This document shows, piece by piece, positions 25,453 to 34,300 of a stretch of DNA of 46,663 nt. The notes beneath the pieces were generated by a model. The model made no database searches. It saw nothing but the letters and a program-made list of their open reading frames with translations, and had not been told where the DNA came from. A program made the position numbers and the translations under genes. Numbering within the stretch: position 1 is the first letter of the stretch; every line of letters begins with the position of its first letter. The DNA comes from an uncultured Prevotella sp. (GTDB lineage: Bacteria; Bacteroidota; Bacteroidia; Bacteroidales; Bacteroidaceae). The stretch is from the NCBI GenBank assembly GCA_900555035.1, contig USJX01000014.1, forward strand, positions 1 through 46,663. The letters are read 5' to 3'.

Positions 25453-27147
25453 TTATTTCTTCTTTTTCAGTTCCAACTTAGGAATCTTGACTTTCTGTCC
25501 AGCTTTCAACTTTCCGGAGCCATTCAGAGCCTCAACGTAACATTCCATGCCAGGGCCGAAATATCGTTTGCTGATAGCTTCTATGGTTTGACCTTCTCGG
25601 GCAGTAACCACCTCTGCCACACCCACAATGCGATAGGCACCCGTTCTAACACGGACATCCTGGTTGTATTTGCTGGCTGCTTTCGCCGAAGCATTTTCTG
25701 CCTGCTTTTTAGCAGCAGCAGCTTTCATGTCTTCCGCATGCTTCTTAGCTTCAGCAGCCTGTTTTTGTGTTTCGAGCTGCTTCTTGGTGCCAGCTTCAGA
25801 TTTGTTCTTATCAACATCAAGCGAAGCATTCTCATCAATTTGCTTGCCTTCAGCCTCAGCCATTTTCACAGCTTCGCTGGCCTTCACCATTCTGATGCTA
25901 TCCTCTATCGCCTTCTTACGCATGATTTCTTCTTGCGAAGGAGGTGCCGATGCTGCCTTTGGCTTGTTAGCATCCTGCTGATAACTATCCAGCTGCAAAG
26001 CAAGATGGTCACGCTGCGCTGCCATCTTACCATAATTGAAGGCAAACCAGCCGATGCCACCGATCAGGGCAACCATGAGGAAACAAGCTACTATCACTAA
26101 ATAGCGAGGAATCACGATTCCCTTCTTGGTAGATTCGAAAGTATCATAAGATTCTGTTTCTATTTCAGCATCAGCTTCTGATTCATCCTGTACAGACTCT
26201 TCTGGCTCATTCTGAGTTTCAGGCTCATTCCGAGTTTTCTGTTCTTCTAGAACATCTTCCTTATCTTGAATTTCCAGCTCGTCCTGAGCATTCTCCTTAA
26301 TTTGAACTTCTGGCTCGTCCTGAACATCCTCCTTATCTTGAACTTCCGGATCGTCCTGAGCATTCTCCTTAATTTGAACTTCTGGCTCGTTCTGAGCATT
26401 CTCCTTAAGCTGAACTTCCGGAGCTTGAACTTGTTCCTGCTCTTTCTGAACTTCTTCCGGCTCATTAACTGCTGGTTTCATTTCATCAACAGAATTTTGA
26501 ACTATCGTCTCCGTTATGATTTCAGGAAAAGCTTCATTGCTGATTTGGGAAGAAGCAGCATTGCTGGTTTCAGAATCACCGATAATAACCACTTCATTGC
26601 TTACTGATAGAGTTTCAGTCTTATCGGTTACTGCTGAAGTATCAGATTCATCCAAGAAATCGATAACATCAGAAGCCTCAGCAGTCTGCTGATTCTCATT
26701 CATCTGTTCCTCAGATTCTTCAGTCTGCTGATTCTCAACCATCTGTTCCTTTGATTCTTTAACCTGCTGGTTCTCATTCATCTGTTCCTCAGCCTCAAAT
26801 TTCTTGTCGATTTCATCAAACTCCACTCCGTCGTTCACCACCACCGTCTCGAACTGCGCAAATGGCTTGTTAACAATCTCTTTCAAGATATTATCAGGAG
26901 TAAAGGATATTTTATCTCTTCCATCGATAACGATACGTTCGCCCGTGTTCACATCCACGCTCTCACGATCCTTAACAGAAGTAACCTTAAAGGTACCAAG
27001 CCACTTCACCTTTACCTGCTTATCATCCTGGAGTCCTTCGTTGACTACATCAAACATCTTTTTGATGAACAACTCAGCCTCTTGCTGACTGAGTCCTGTT
27101 TTCTCAGCCAACTTCTTGCCTAAGACGTTCAAACTATTCTTACTCAT
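25453..27147 (-). CDS. HU domain - membrane helix - LysM protein
   Basis: A 564-residue protein that joins a DNA-binding fold to a cell-wall module. Positions count from M1 at 27147. About 5-95: HU/IHF-like domain (KLAEKTGLSQQEAELFI, IVIDGRDKISFTPD). About 113-335: very acidic region with two internal repeat arrays. About 347-372: one membrane helix (YLVIVACFLMVALIGGIGWF). About 375-495: Lys/Ala/Glu-rich coiled coil. About 510-557: LysM domain (VVTAREGQTIEAISKRYF ... AGQKVKIP), which binds peptidoglycan. The start is the ATG at 27147, which has a strong GGAGGTG six bases upstream; an in-frame ATG at 27162 lacks one. It overlaps the small HU gene by 8 bp. Topology (HU inside, LysM outside) is inferred. 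Confidence 0.85.
   Translation of the reverse strand: MSKNSLNVLGKKLAEKTGLSQQEAELFIKKMFDVVNEGLQDDKQVKVKWLGTFKVTSVKDRESVDVNTGERIVIDGRDKISFTPDNILKEIVNKPFAQFETVVVNDGVEFDEIDKKFEAEEQMNENQQVKESKEQMVENQQTEESEEQMNENQQTAEASDVIDFLDESDTSAVTDKTETLSVSNEVVIIGDSETSNAASSQISNEAFPEIITETIVQNSVDEMKPAVNEPEEVQKEQEQVQAPEVQLKENAQNEPEVQIKENAQDDPEVQDKEDVQDEPEVQIKENAQDELEIQDKEDVLEEQKTRNEPETQNEPEESVQDESEADAEIETESYDTFESTKKGIVIPRYLVIVACFLMVALIGGIGWFAFNYGKMAAQRDHLALQLDSYQQDANKPKAASAPPSQEEIMRKKAIEDSIRMVKASEAVKMAEAEGKQIDENASLDVDKNKSEAGTKKQLETQKQAAEAKKHAEDMKAAAAKKQAENASAKAASKYNQDVRVRTGAYRIVGVAEVVTAREGQTIEAISKRYFGPGMECYVEALNGSGKLKAGQKVKIPKLELKKKK
26248..26427 (-). repeat. 36-bp (12-residue) intragenic repeat
   Basis: Five consecutive 12-residue units of the form xxPEVQxKEnaQ (for example NEPEVQIKENAQ and DDPEVQDKEDVQ) in the acidic region of the HU-LysM protein. 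Confidence 0.85.
26671..26787 (-). repeat. 39-bp (13-residue) intragenic repeat
   Basis: Three consecutive 13-residue units of the form EQMnENQQxxExx in the same protein, closer to the HU domain. The unit differs from the 12-residue array. Confidence 0.85.
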
Positions 27148-27433
27148 AAGCTTCACCTCCATTCTTCAGCTTTTCCTTGACAGCAGCAACAGGACGGAAA
27201 CCAAGTACAAGTTTTGGCGGAACCAGTTGGCGCTTCTTGGTTGTAGGATTTACCACCACACGCTCTAAACGCTTCTTTACCTCGAACGCACCAAAATTGG
27301 GGATAGAGACAATCTCCCCATCCTCAAACTCAGCAATCATGGCATCTATCACCCTACGCACCATCTTCTGAGTGTCGTCTTGCGAATAACCCGTCTGCTG
27401 AGCCAGTTCTGCAATATAGTCTTTGTTGTTCAT
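27140..27433 (-). CDS. HU-family DNA-binding protein
   Basis: A 97-residue HU/IHF-like protein. The dimerisation helices (about 1-40) are followed by the beta arm containing IPNFGAFEVKKR and VVNPTTKKRQLVPPK, with the conserved Pro that intercalates into bent DNA. HU proteins compact and bend DNA as dimers. The gene starts 24 bp after rimO and overlaps the start of the HU-LysM gene by 8 bp, so the two products are probably made together and might form a heterodimer through their HU folds (inference). Confidence 0.92.
   Translation of the reverse strand: MNNKDYIAELAQQTGYSQDDTQKMVRRVIDAMIAEFEDGEIVSIPNFGAFEVKKRLERVVVNPTTKKRQLVPPKLVLGFRPVAAVKEKLKNGGEAYE
27154..27160 (-). promoter_or_regulatory. 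Strong Shine-Dalgarno sequence of HU-LysM gene
   Basis: GGAGGTG on the minus strand, six bases before the ATG at 27147 and inside the end of the small HU gene. Such sites are rare in Bacteroidota, and this one decides the start choice. Confidence 0.75.
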
Positions 27434-27457
27434 CTTGATATTTTTATAATTCTATCT

Positions 27458-28756
27458 TTATTTCACTACTTCGCCATACAAGTCAAACTCCTCGCTGCTG
27501 GTAATCTTTACTTTGTAAAAAGTACCTACACGCAAGCGCTGGTCTGCCGTGATAAGAACCTCTGGGTCAACCTCTGGTGAGCAGAATTCTGTTCTTCCGA
27601 TATAGTAGTCGCCTTCCTTTCGGTCGATAACCACAGGCAGGGTGAGTCCCACCTTGTTTGCCTCAATTTCTGCACTGATATCCTGCTGCAGAATCATCAG
27701 CTCATCCAGGCGGCGCTGCTTAACATCGGCAGGAACATCATCCTCATAGTTCTGGGCACTATAAGTTCCCTCTTCCTCAGAATAAGCAAAGGCACCCATG
27801 CGCTCGAAACGCTGCTCACGCACAAAATCGAGCAATTCGTGGAAATCCTCATCTGTCTCGCCTGGGAAACCGACCATCAAAGTGGTACGGATATGAATGC
27901 CCGGCACACGGTTGCGGATGATGGTGAGCAAATCAAGAGTTTCCTGCTTGGTTACATGGCGATGCATGCGGGTAAGCATGTGATCGCTGATATGCTGCAA
28001 GGCAATATCGAGATACTTGCAGATGTTTGGCTTCTCGCGCATCACATCGAGCAAATCGAGTGGAAACTGATTTGGGTAAGCATAATGCAGACGAATCCAC
28101 TTGACACCAGGAATGTCGGCCATATCGCTGACTAAATCGGTGATATGATGCTTGCCATCGATATCCATGCCATAATAGGTCAACTCCTGAGCTATAATCT
28201 GAAACTCCTTCACGCCATCAGCCACCAGTTCACGAACCTCGTTCAAAATATCTTCCTTAGGACGGGAAATGTGCTTGCCGGTGATAAGCGGAATGGCGCA
28301 ATATGCGCAGCGGCGGTCGCAACCCTCAGAAATCTTGATGTAAGCATAGTGGTGAGGGGTGGTAAGATGGCGGCGCTCGTTGCAGGCAGGCACTTCTGCC
28401 TTACCCAATTCCTTGAGCAGTTCTTTGTAGTTGAACTTGCCATAGAACTTATCCACCTCAGGCATCTCTGCCTCCAATTCCTTCTGATAGCGCTGGGAGA
28501 GGCAGCCCATCACATAGAGCTTGCGCAAACGTCCTTCTTCCTTCGCCTGAATAAACTCAAGGATGGTGTCAATGCTTTCCTGCTTGGCATCCTCGATGAA
28601 GCCGCAAGTGTTAATCACGGCTATCTCGCCCTGTGGGCGCTTTGAATCGTGCACACAATGGTAGCCGTTTGCCTCAAACTGCTTCATCAACAGTTCACTA
28701 TCGACCAGGTTCTTTGAACAACCCAACGTTATGATATCTATCTGGTTCTTTTTCAT
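27458..28756 (-). CDS. rimO: Ribosomal protein S12 methylthiotransferase
   Basis: A 432-residue radical SAM enzyme that methylthiolates Asp88 (E. coli numbering) of ribosomal protein S12. The N-terminal domain has three iron-sulfur cysteines C13, C51 and C85 (TLGCSKN, NTCGFI, MGCLSQ). The radical SAM CxxxCxxC is C146, C150 and C153 (GCDRRCAYC). A TRAM domain covers about 370-432. The LGCSKNLVDSE start separates RimO from MiaB. It sits 85 bp after ftsY and 24 bp before the small HU gene. Confidence 0.97.
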   Translation of the reverse strand: MKKNQIDIITLGCSKNLVDSELLMKQFEANGYHCVHDSKRPQGEIAVINTCGFIEDAKQESIDTILEFIQAKEEGRLRKLYVMGCLSQRYQKELEAEMPEVDKFYGKFNYKELLKELGKAEVPACNERRHLTTPHHYAYIKISEGCDRRCAYCAIPLITGKHISRPKEDILNEVRELVADGVKEFQIIAQELTYYGMDIDGKHHITDLVSDMADIPGVKWIRLHYAYPNQFPLDLLDVMREKPNICKYLDIALQHISDHMLTRMHRHVTKQETLDLLTIIRNRVPGIHIRTTLMVGFPGETDEDFHELLDFVREQRFERMGAFAYSEEEGTYSAQNYEDDVPADVKQRRLDELMILQQDISAEIEANKVGLTLPVVIDRKEGDYYIGRTEFCSPEVDPEVLITADQRLRVGTFYKVKITSSEEFDLYGEVVK

Positions 28757-28817
28757 TCACCTATACCTTATTATATATGTATATACTAATCTAATTCCCG
28801 ATTATAATTTTCCGGTT

Positions 28818-28863
28818 TCTATTTTGATTTCTTGAAGAGATCTATTTTGATTTCTTGAAGAGA
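28818..28863. repeat. 23-bp stop-proximal tandem duplication (ftsY)
   Basis: Two perfect adjacent copies, 28818-28840 and 28841-28863. The second contains the ftsY stop codon (28842-28844) and last codons; the first lies past the gene end. Confidence 0.95.
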
Positions 28864-29801
28864 GAATCTACGAACTCCTTCTTGTTGAAGAGCTGCATAT
28901 CCTCCATGCCCTCGCCCAAGCCGATGTACTTCACTGGCACCTTGAGCTGGTCGGAGATACCGATAACCACGCCACCCTTGGCTGTACCATCGAGTTTGGT
29001 AATAGCCAAAGAAGTTATGTTGGTAACAGCAGCAAACTGCTTAGCCTGCTCGAAAGCGTTCTGACCCGTACTGCCATCCAACACGAGCATCACCTCGTCT
29101 GGTGCCTCAGGCATCACCTTCTTCATTACTTCCTTGATTTTTTTCAACTCGTTCATCAGGTTCACCTTGTTGTGCAATCTACCTGCGGTATCGATAAGTA
29201 CCACATCAGCACCATTCGCCTTGGCACTCTGGAGAGTATCGAAAGCCACGCTCGCTGGGTCGGAACCCATCTGCTGCTTCACTACCGGCACACCCACGCG
29301 CTCGCCCCAAATGGAAATCTGCTCTACGGCTGCAGCACGGAAGGTATCGGCTGCACCAAGATACACCTTCTTGCCAGCCTTCTTGAACTGGTAAGCCAAC
29401 TTACCGATGGTGGTGGTCTTGCCTACTCCATTTACACCCACTACCAGGATAACGTATGGCTTATGGTCGGAAGGCAAATCCCAATTCTCATTGTCATTGC
29501 TATGGTTCTCTTCCAGGAGACTGGCGATTTCCTCTCGCAAGATTCTATCGAGCTCTGAGGTAGAAACATACTTATCGCGAGCCACACGCTCCTCGATACG
29601 ATGAATAATCTTCACCGTAGTCTCTACACCCACATCCGATGTGATGAGCACCTCTTCGAGGTCGTCGAGCACATCGTCATCTACGGTTGACTTACCAGCC
29701 ACCGCACGAGCTAATTTGCTAAACACACTCTCTTTTGTTTTTTCAAGTCCCTTATCGAGAGTTTCTTTCTTTTTGTTGCTGAATAATCCGAATAATCCCA
29801 T
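28842..29801 (-). CDS. ftsY: Signal recognition particle receptor FtsY
   Basis: A 319-residue SRP GTPase that receives SRP-ribosome complexes at the inner membrane for cotranslational insertion. Start MGLFGLFSNKKKETL carries the basic/amphipathic membrane-binding part. The NG domain follows: P-loop GVNGVGKTTT (122-131), DTFRAAA, DTAGR and TKLDGTAKGG. The frame stays open 30 codons further upstream, but those codons overlap the -7 box at 29822-29829 and look non-coding. It lacks the long acidic A domain of E. coli FtsY, as usual in this phylum. It heads the ftsY-rimO-HU-HU-LysM series. Confidence 0.96.
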   Translation of the reverse strand: MGLFGLFSNKKKETLDKGLEKTKESVFSKLARAVAGKSTVDDDVLDDLEEVLITSDVGVETTVKIIHRIEERVARDKYVSTSELDRILREEIASLLEENHSNDNENWDLPSDHKPYVILVVGVNGVGKTTTIGKLAYQFKKAGKKVYLGAADTFRAAAVEQISIWGERVGVPVVKQQMGSDPASVAFDTLQSAKANGADVVLIDTAGRLHNKVNLMNELKKIKEVMKKVMPEAPDEVMLVLDGSTGQNAFEQAKQFAAVTNITSLAITKLDGTAKGGVVIGISDQLKVPVKYIGLGEGMEDMQLFNKKEFVDSLFKKSK

Positions 29802-29821
29802 AATTATAGCTATATTTTTTG

Positions 29822-29829
29822 CAAAGATA
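29822..29829 (-). promoter_or_regulatory. -7 box of ftsY unit
   Basis: TATCTTTG on the minus strand, 20 bp before the ftsY ATG. No clear -33 TTTG. Its position rules out the upstream-extended start. Confidence 0.6.
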
Positions 29830-29847
29830 CAAAAAAAAACGAAAGCA

Positions 29848-29886
29848 TCGGTACATTTTTTGGAAAAACACCAAAAAAAGTACCGA
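29848..29886 (-). terminator. Hairpin between TolC-like gene and ftsY
   Basis: A 16-bp stem with one mismatch (29848-29863 with 29871-29886) and 7-nt loop. On the minus strand a T run follows nine bases later. It probably ends the efflux operon, just before the ftsY promoter. Confidence 0.6.
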
Positions 29887-29933
29887 TACATACCATTTAT
29901 AGCCTATCTCTTCTCTTTAATGACATGATTTAT

Positions 29934-29975
29934 GCCAGATGAGAGACTATTACTGCAAGATTAGAGACTATTGTT
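29934..29975. repeat. 21-bp stop-proximal tandem duplication (TolC-like gene)
   Basis: Adjacent copies 29955-29975 (contains the stop codon at 29961-29963) and 29934-29954 (past the gene end), 17 of 21 bases identical. Confidence 0.8.
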
Positions 29976-31256
29976 AAGTCCCATCAGGGCAAGAACTGCC
30001 TCGTTATATTCATTGATGACATCCGCCTGTTTCAATCGCATATCTATCGCCTCCTGCAAGGCATTAGCGTATTCCACATAGCTGATTTCACCATTTTCAT
30101 ACTCCAGGGTGCTGAGACGTTCTATGTCCTTCGCCTTCGTGATATTCTCGCCGCTGTAATATTCCATTCGCTTGATGGCATTCTGCAGGCGGTTATATCC
30201 CTGTTTGTAATCCCGCTCCTTCTCGCGCTGCTCCTGCTGCATAGCCAGCTGAGCCACCTCGCGGTCTTTCTGCGCAGCCTTCACCTTCGCCTTGGTTGCG
30301 CCATAGAAGAGCGGAACACCCACGGTTACTTCAAAACCGAAAAAATTGCCTTCGGTGAAGCGCTGGCGATTGATGTGATAGGGATCCCAGCTATCGATGA
30401 GAAGCTGCGAGCGCAAAGCCAGAGAGAGCGATGGCGCATAGCCCGTCTTGGCACACTTCACCTCTTGATCGAGCGCCGAGATGCGGTCTTTCTGATATTG
30501 CGCATCGGCAGTCTGCTGATAGTTGAAGGCCGCAGTCATAGGCGAACCCTGAGAGAAAACCGGGTTCCCGGCAGGCACCACAGGTGTGCTGGTATTGAGC
30601 AGCGCCATCAGACTGATCTGCAGATTCTCAGCCTCATTCTTCACCTTGGTCATCTCCAACCGGTTGTCGTTTCTCATGCGCTCGGCAGAAAGAAACTCCA
30701 GTTGTCTTGCCTCGCCCGCCTTGTATCTTTTTCCGGCAACATCGCAATAGCGCTGGATGACGGAATCCTGCTGCAGCAGAATCTGAAGGCGATGGGTTTG
30801 ATAAAGCATCGCATAATAGACATTGGCTATTTCGAGTCTGAGCTGCTGGGAAGTGACATTCAATCTGCTTTTCTCTGCCTGGGTCTCCGCTTTCAGTTGC
30901 CCACGACGGGCAGCATATACAGTAGGAAACTCAATGCTCTGCGAGAAGGTAAGTCCATTGTCGGTATCACCGCTGGAAGCCGGATTCTGCGAAAAGGCTA
31001 TTTCCGTCTTGTCCAAATCCCAGGCAGTTCCCTGCATTACCTGCGCCCGTTCTATCGCTTTTCTGCCGGTCTGCAAGGCGATGTTCTGCTTATCAGCCAG
31101 TTCGAAACACTGCTGCAAGGTCATCTTCTGACCAGAGATGGCTGCATCAAAATGCTGAGCATCAGCCGATGAAGGAAGATGAGCATCAGCCGACAAAGGC
31201 ATCAGAACCATCAGAGATGCCATCACTATATAATTCTTATTAAATAACTTCTTCAT
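29961..31256 (-). CDS. TolC/CusC-like outer membrane efflux protein
   Basis: A 431-residue protein with a signal peptide (about 1-25) and two long coiled-coil halves, as in outer membrane efflux factors (TolC/OEP family); LQQCFELADKQNIALQ begins the family domain. It would form the outer channel of the RND pump encoded upstream. Residues about 22-37 contain an in-frame 24-bp duplication (SADAHLPS/SADAQHFD). The start codon is preceded by three tandem copies of its own start region, and the stop codon lies in a 21-bp duplication, so both gene ends are repeated. It is the last gene of the efflux operon. Confidence 0.88.
   Translation of the reverse strand: MKKLFNKNYIVMASLMVLMPLSADAHLPSSADAQHFDAAISGQKMTLQQCFELADKQNIALQTGRKAIERAQVMQGTAWDLDKTEIAFSQNPASSGDTDNGLTFSQSIEFPTVYAARRGQLKAETQAEKSRLNVTSQQLRLEIANVYYAMLYQTHRLQILLQQDSVIQRYCDVAGKRYKAGEARQLEFLSAERMRNDNRLEMTKVKNEAENLQISLMALLNTSTPVVPAGNPVFSQGSPMTAAFNYQQTADAQYQKDRISALDQEVKCAKTGYAPSLSLALRSQLLIDSWDPYHINRQRFTEGNFFGFEVTVGVPLFYGATKAKVKAAQKDREVAQLAMQQEQREKERDYKQGYNRLQNAIKRMEYYSGENITKAKDIERLSTLEYENGEISYVEYANALQEAIDMRLKQADVINEYNEAVLALMGLNNSL
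31156..31203 (-). repeat. 24-bp in-frame duplication in signal region
   Basis: TGAGCATCAGCCGA recurs at 31156 and 31180 (24-bp period), adding eight residues next to the signal peptide cleavage region of the TolC-like protein. Confidence 0.75.
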
Positions 31257-31323
31257 ACGTTTATAAAAACTTCTTTATACGTTTATAAAAACCTCTTCAT
31301 CCTTTTATAAAAAACGTCTTCAT
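31257..31323 (-). repeat. Start-codon region repeated upstream of TolC-like gene
   Basis: Read on the minus strand, units 31323-31301 (23 bp), 31300-31279 (22 bp) and 31278-31257 (22 bp) share the pattern ATGAAGAxGTTTTTATAAA with the real start at 31256 (ATGAAGAAGTTATTTAATAA). Two units keep an ATG and give tiny ORFs (MKTFFIKG and MKRFL) ahead of the gene; in the third ATG has become ATA. Confidence 0.9.
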
Positions 31324-31334
31324 ATTGTCCAAGT

Positions 31335-34300
31335 CTAACGCTTGGTAAATGTCTTGTAGATGGCAGGGAGCACCAGCAGGGTGAGTAAGGTGCTCGTGAT
31401 GAGTCCGCCAATCACCACCGTGGCAAGTGGTCGCTGTACCTCGGCACCATCGCCCTGCGAGAGTGCCATCGGGAGGAATCCCATGGAAGCCACCAAAGCC
31501 GTCATCAGAACAGGACGCAGACGGAGCATGCAGCTATCGATGATGCGACGATGAATCATCTCACCCGCACTGGTTCCCGCTGTCGGTGGCAACTGGAGCT
31601 GTTCCTTCTGCATCTGGTTCATCTGCCCGATGAGCACGATGCCGTTGAGCACCGCCACACCAAAGAGGGCGATGAAGCCCACGCCCGCCGAAATACTGAA
31701 AGGCATACCGCGGAGCCAAAGCGCCCACACACCACCTATCGCAGCCAAAGGAATAGCAGAGAACACGAAGAGCGACTCTTTTACATTCTTCACTGTGGCA
31801 TAGAGCAGCAGCAGGATGATGACAAGCGCTATCGGAATCACCACCATCAGACGACGGCTGGCACTCTGCAGATTCTCAAACTCACCACCATAGTTATAAT
31901 AGTAGCCTTCTGGAAGTTTCAGCTTTTCGTCGAGAATCTTCTGGATATCCTCCACCGTGCTTTGCACATCACGCCCCTTCACATTGAAACCTACATAGAT
32001 GCGTCGGGCACCATTCTCATGCGACACCTGTGCAGGAGCAGGCGAATTATCGATATCCGCTACTTGCGAAAGCGGAATATTCGTGCCATCCTTCAGAGGG
32101 ATACTCAACTGCTCGAGCTGCTCTACATTGCGCTGCGACGGATTCATGCGAAGCACGATATCAAATTTCCTATCACCCTCATAAACGGAACCAGCCACAG
32201 CTCCGGCGAAAGTGGTTTCCAAAATTCCGCTAATGTCATCCACGCTGACACCGTATGCAGCCATCTTCTCGTGATTGTACTTCACCTGCACCTGAGGCAA
32301 TCCGGCTACTTCCTCGACAAAGATGCCACTCACGCCCGGTACACGTTCTATCATCTTTTTCACCTTTCCAGCCTGTTGGGTAAGCACATCCAGATCATCA
32401 CCGAAAATCTTAATCGCCACATCCTGCTTGATACCGGTGAGCAACTCGTTGTTGCGCATCTGGATAGGCTGGGAAATCTCAGCTTCCAATCCCGGGATGG
32501 CACTTAAGGTTTCCTCCATCTTCTCCATCAATTCTGGAGTAGTCTTGGCTGAAGTCCATTCTGCCTTCGGTTTCAGGGCTATCATGATGTCGGCACGTTC
32601 CACAGGCATCGGGTCGGTAGGAATCTCGGCGCTTCCGATGCGGCTCACCACCTGCTTGATTTCAGGATATTCTTTCTTGAGAAGCTGCTCTGCCTTGGTA
32701 CAGCTCTCCACCATCTGCGAAAGCGAAGTACCCTGCGACATACTCATTTCCACAGCAAAGTCGCCTTCTTCCAAACTTGGAATAAACTCGCCTCCCAGGT
32801 ATTTGAAGCCAACCACACTAACACAGAACAGAGCCACAGCACCGGTAATAACATCCTTGTTGCGAGCCAGCACCCAATCGAGAACCGGTCGATACCAGCC
32901 CTGCAATTTCTCTATCATCTTGTCGGAGAAGGTCTTTCTATCGTGCACCTTCCGGCTCAACAGGAGCGAACTTGCCATCGGCACATAAGTGAGCGAAAGA
33001 ATGAAGGCACCGAGGATAGCAAAGAACACGGTGAGTGCCATCGGACGGAACATCTTTCCTTCGATGCCCACCAGAGTCATCAGCGGGATATACACAATCA
33101 TGATGATAATCTCGCCAAAAGCTGCGCTCTGGCGGATACGGGATGCCGAGAAGTGGACCTCCTCGTCCATCTGCTTCTGAGTCAGGGCGAAAGGAACAGT
33201 ATTTCCCTCTTTTTGACATTGTGCAAGATAGGCAGCACGTACCTCGGGCTGCGAGAAATGTCCCGTATTAATATGTGTAACCACCGCCTCGACAATGATG
33301 ACGGCGGAATCGACAATCATACCAAAGTCGATGGCTCCTAAAGACATCAGGTTTCCATCAATGCCGAAGGTCTTCATCATTCCAAAGGCAAAGAGCATAC
33401 TGAGCGGGATGACACTCGCCACCACCAGACCTGCACGCCAGTTTCCCAAGAAGATGACAAGCACGAAGATAACGATGAGTCCACCCTCGATGAGGTTGCG
33501 GGCGATGGTACCCTCTACTCTATCCACCAGATTGGTTCGGTCGATGAAAGGTTCGATGATCACGCCCTCAGGCAATGATTTCTGAATCTGGCTGATTCGC
33601 TCCTTCACGTTCTTGATAACCTCCTGGAAGTTCTCGCCCTTGAGCATGATGGCAATACCTGCCACCACCTCGCCTTCGCCATTGCGGGTAACAGCTCCGA
33701 AACGGGTGGCATGTCCCAACTGTACCTTTGCCACATCACTCACCCTGACAGGTGTTCCATTCACAGTCTTCACCGTGATATTGGCAACATCTTCCAGATT
33801 CTTTACCACACCGATACCACGGATGTAATACTGGTTGGAATTCTGTTCGATATAACTGCCGCCCGTATTGGCATTGTTACGCTGCAAGGCATCAAACACC
33901 TCGCTTACGGAAACACCGCTTGCATTCAGCTGGTCGGTATTAATGGCTACTTCATATTGCTTGACGTAACCACCCCAGCCACTGACTTCAGCAACACCCG
34001 GAGTACCGGAAAGCTGTTTGCGGACTATCCAATCCTGTATTGTTCTGAGCTGGGTGAGCGAATATTTGTGCTCGTATCCCTTCTTGGCACGAACGGTATA
34101 ATGGTAGATTTCGCCCAATCCGGTGGCGATAGGTCCCATCTCGGCTTCGGTATTCTTAGGCAATTCTTTCTCCATCTGCTCCACCACCTGGCTAACCTGC
34201 GAACGCGCCCAATAGATATCGGCGGCATCATCGAAGACAAGCGTGATAACCGAAAGTCCACTTCTTGAAATACTTCGGCGTTCCTGGATACGCGGAATAT

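Noticed and set aside
29802..29891. 30-codon N-terminal extension of FtsY
   Set aside because: It overlaps the -7 box and a hairpin, and the conserved FtsY N-terminus begins at MGLFGLF.
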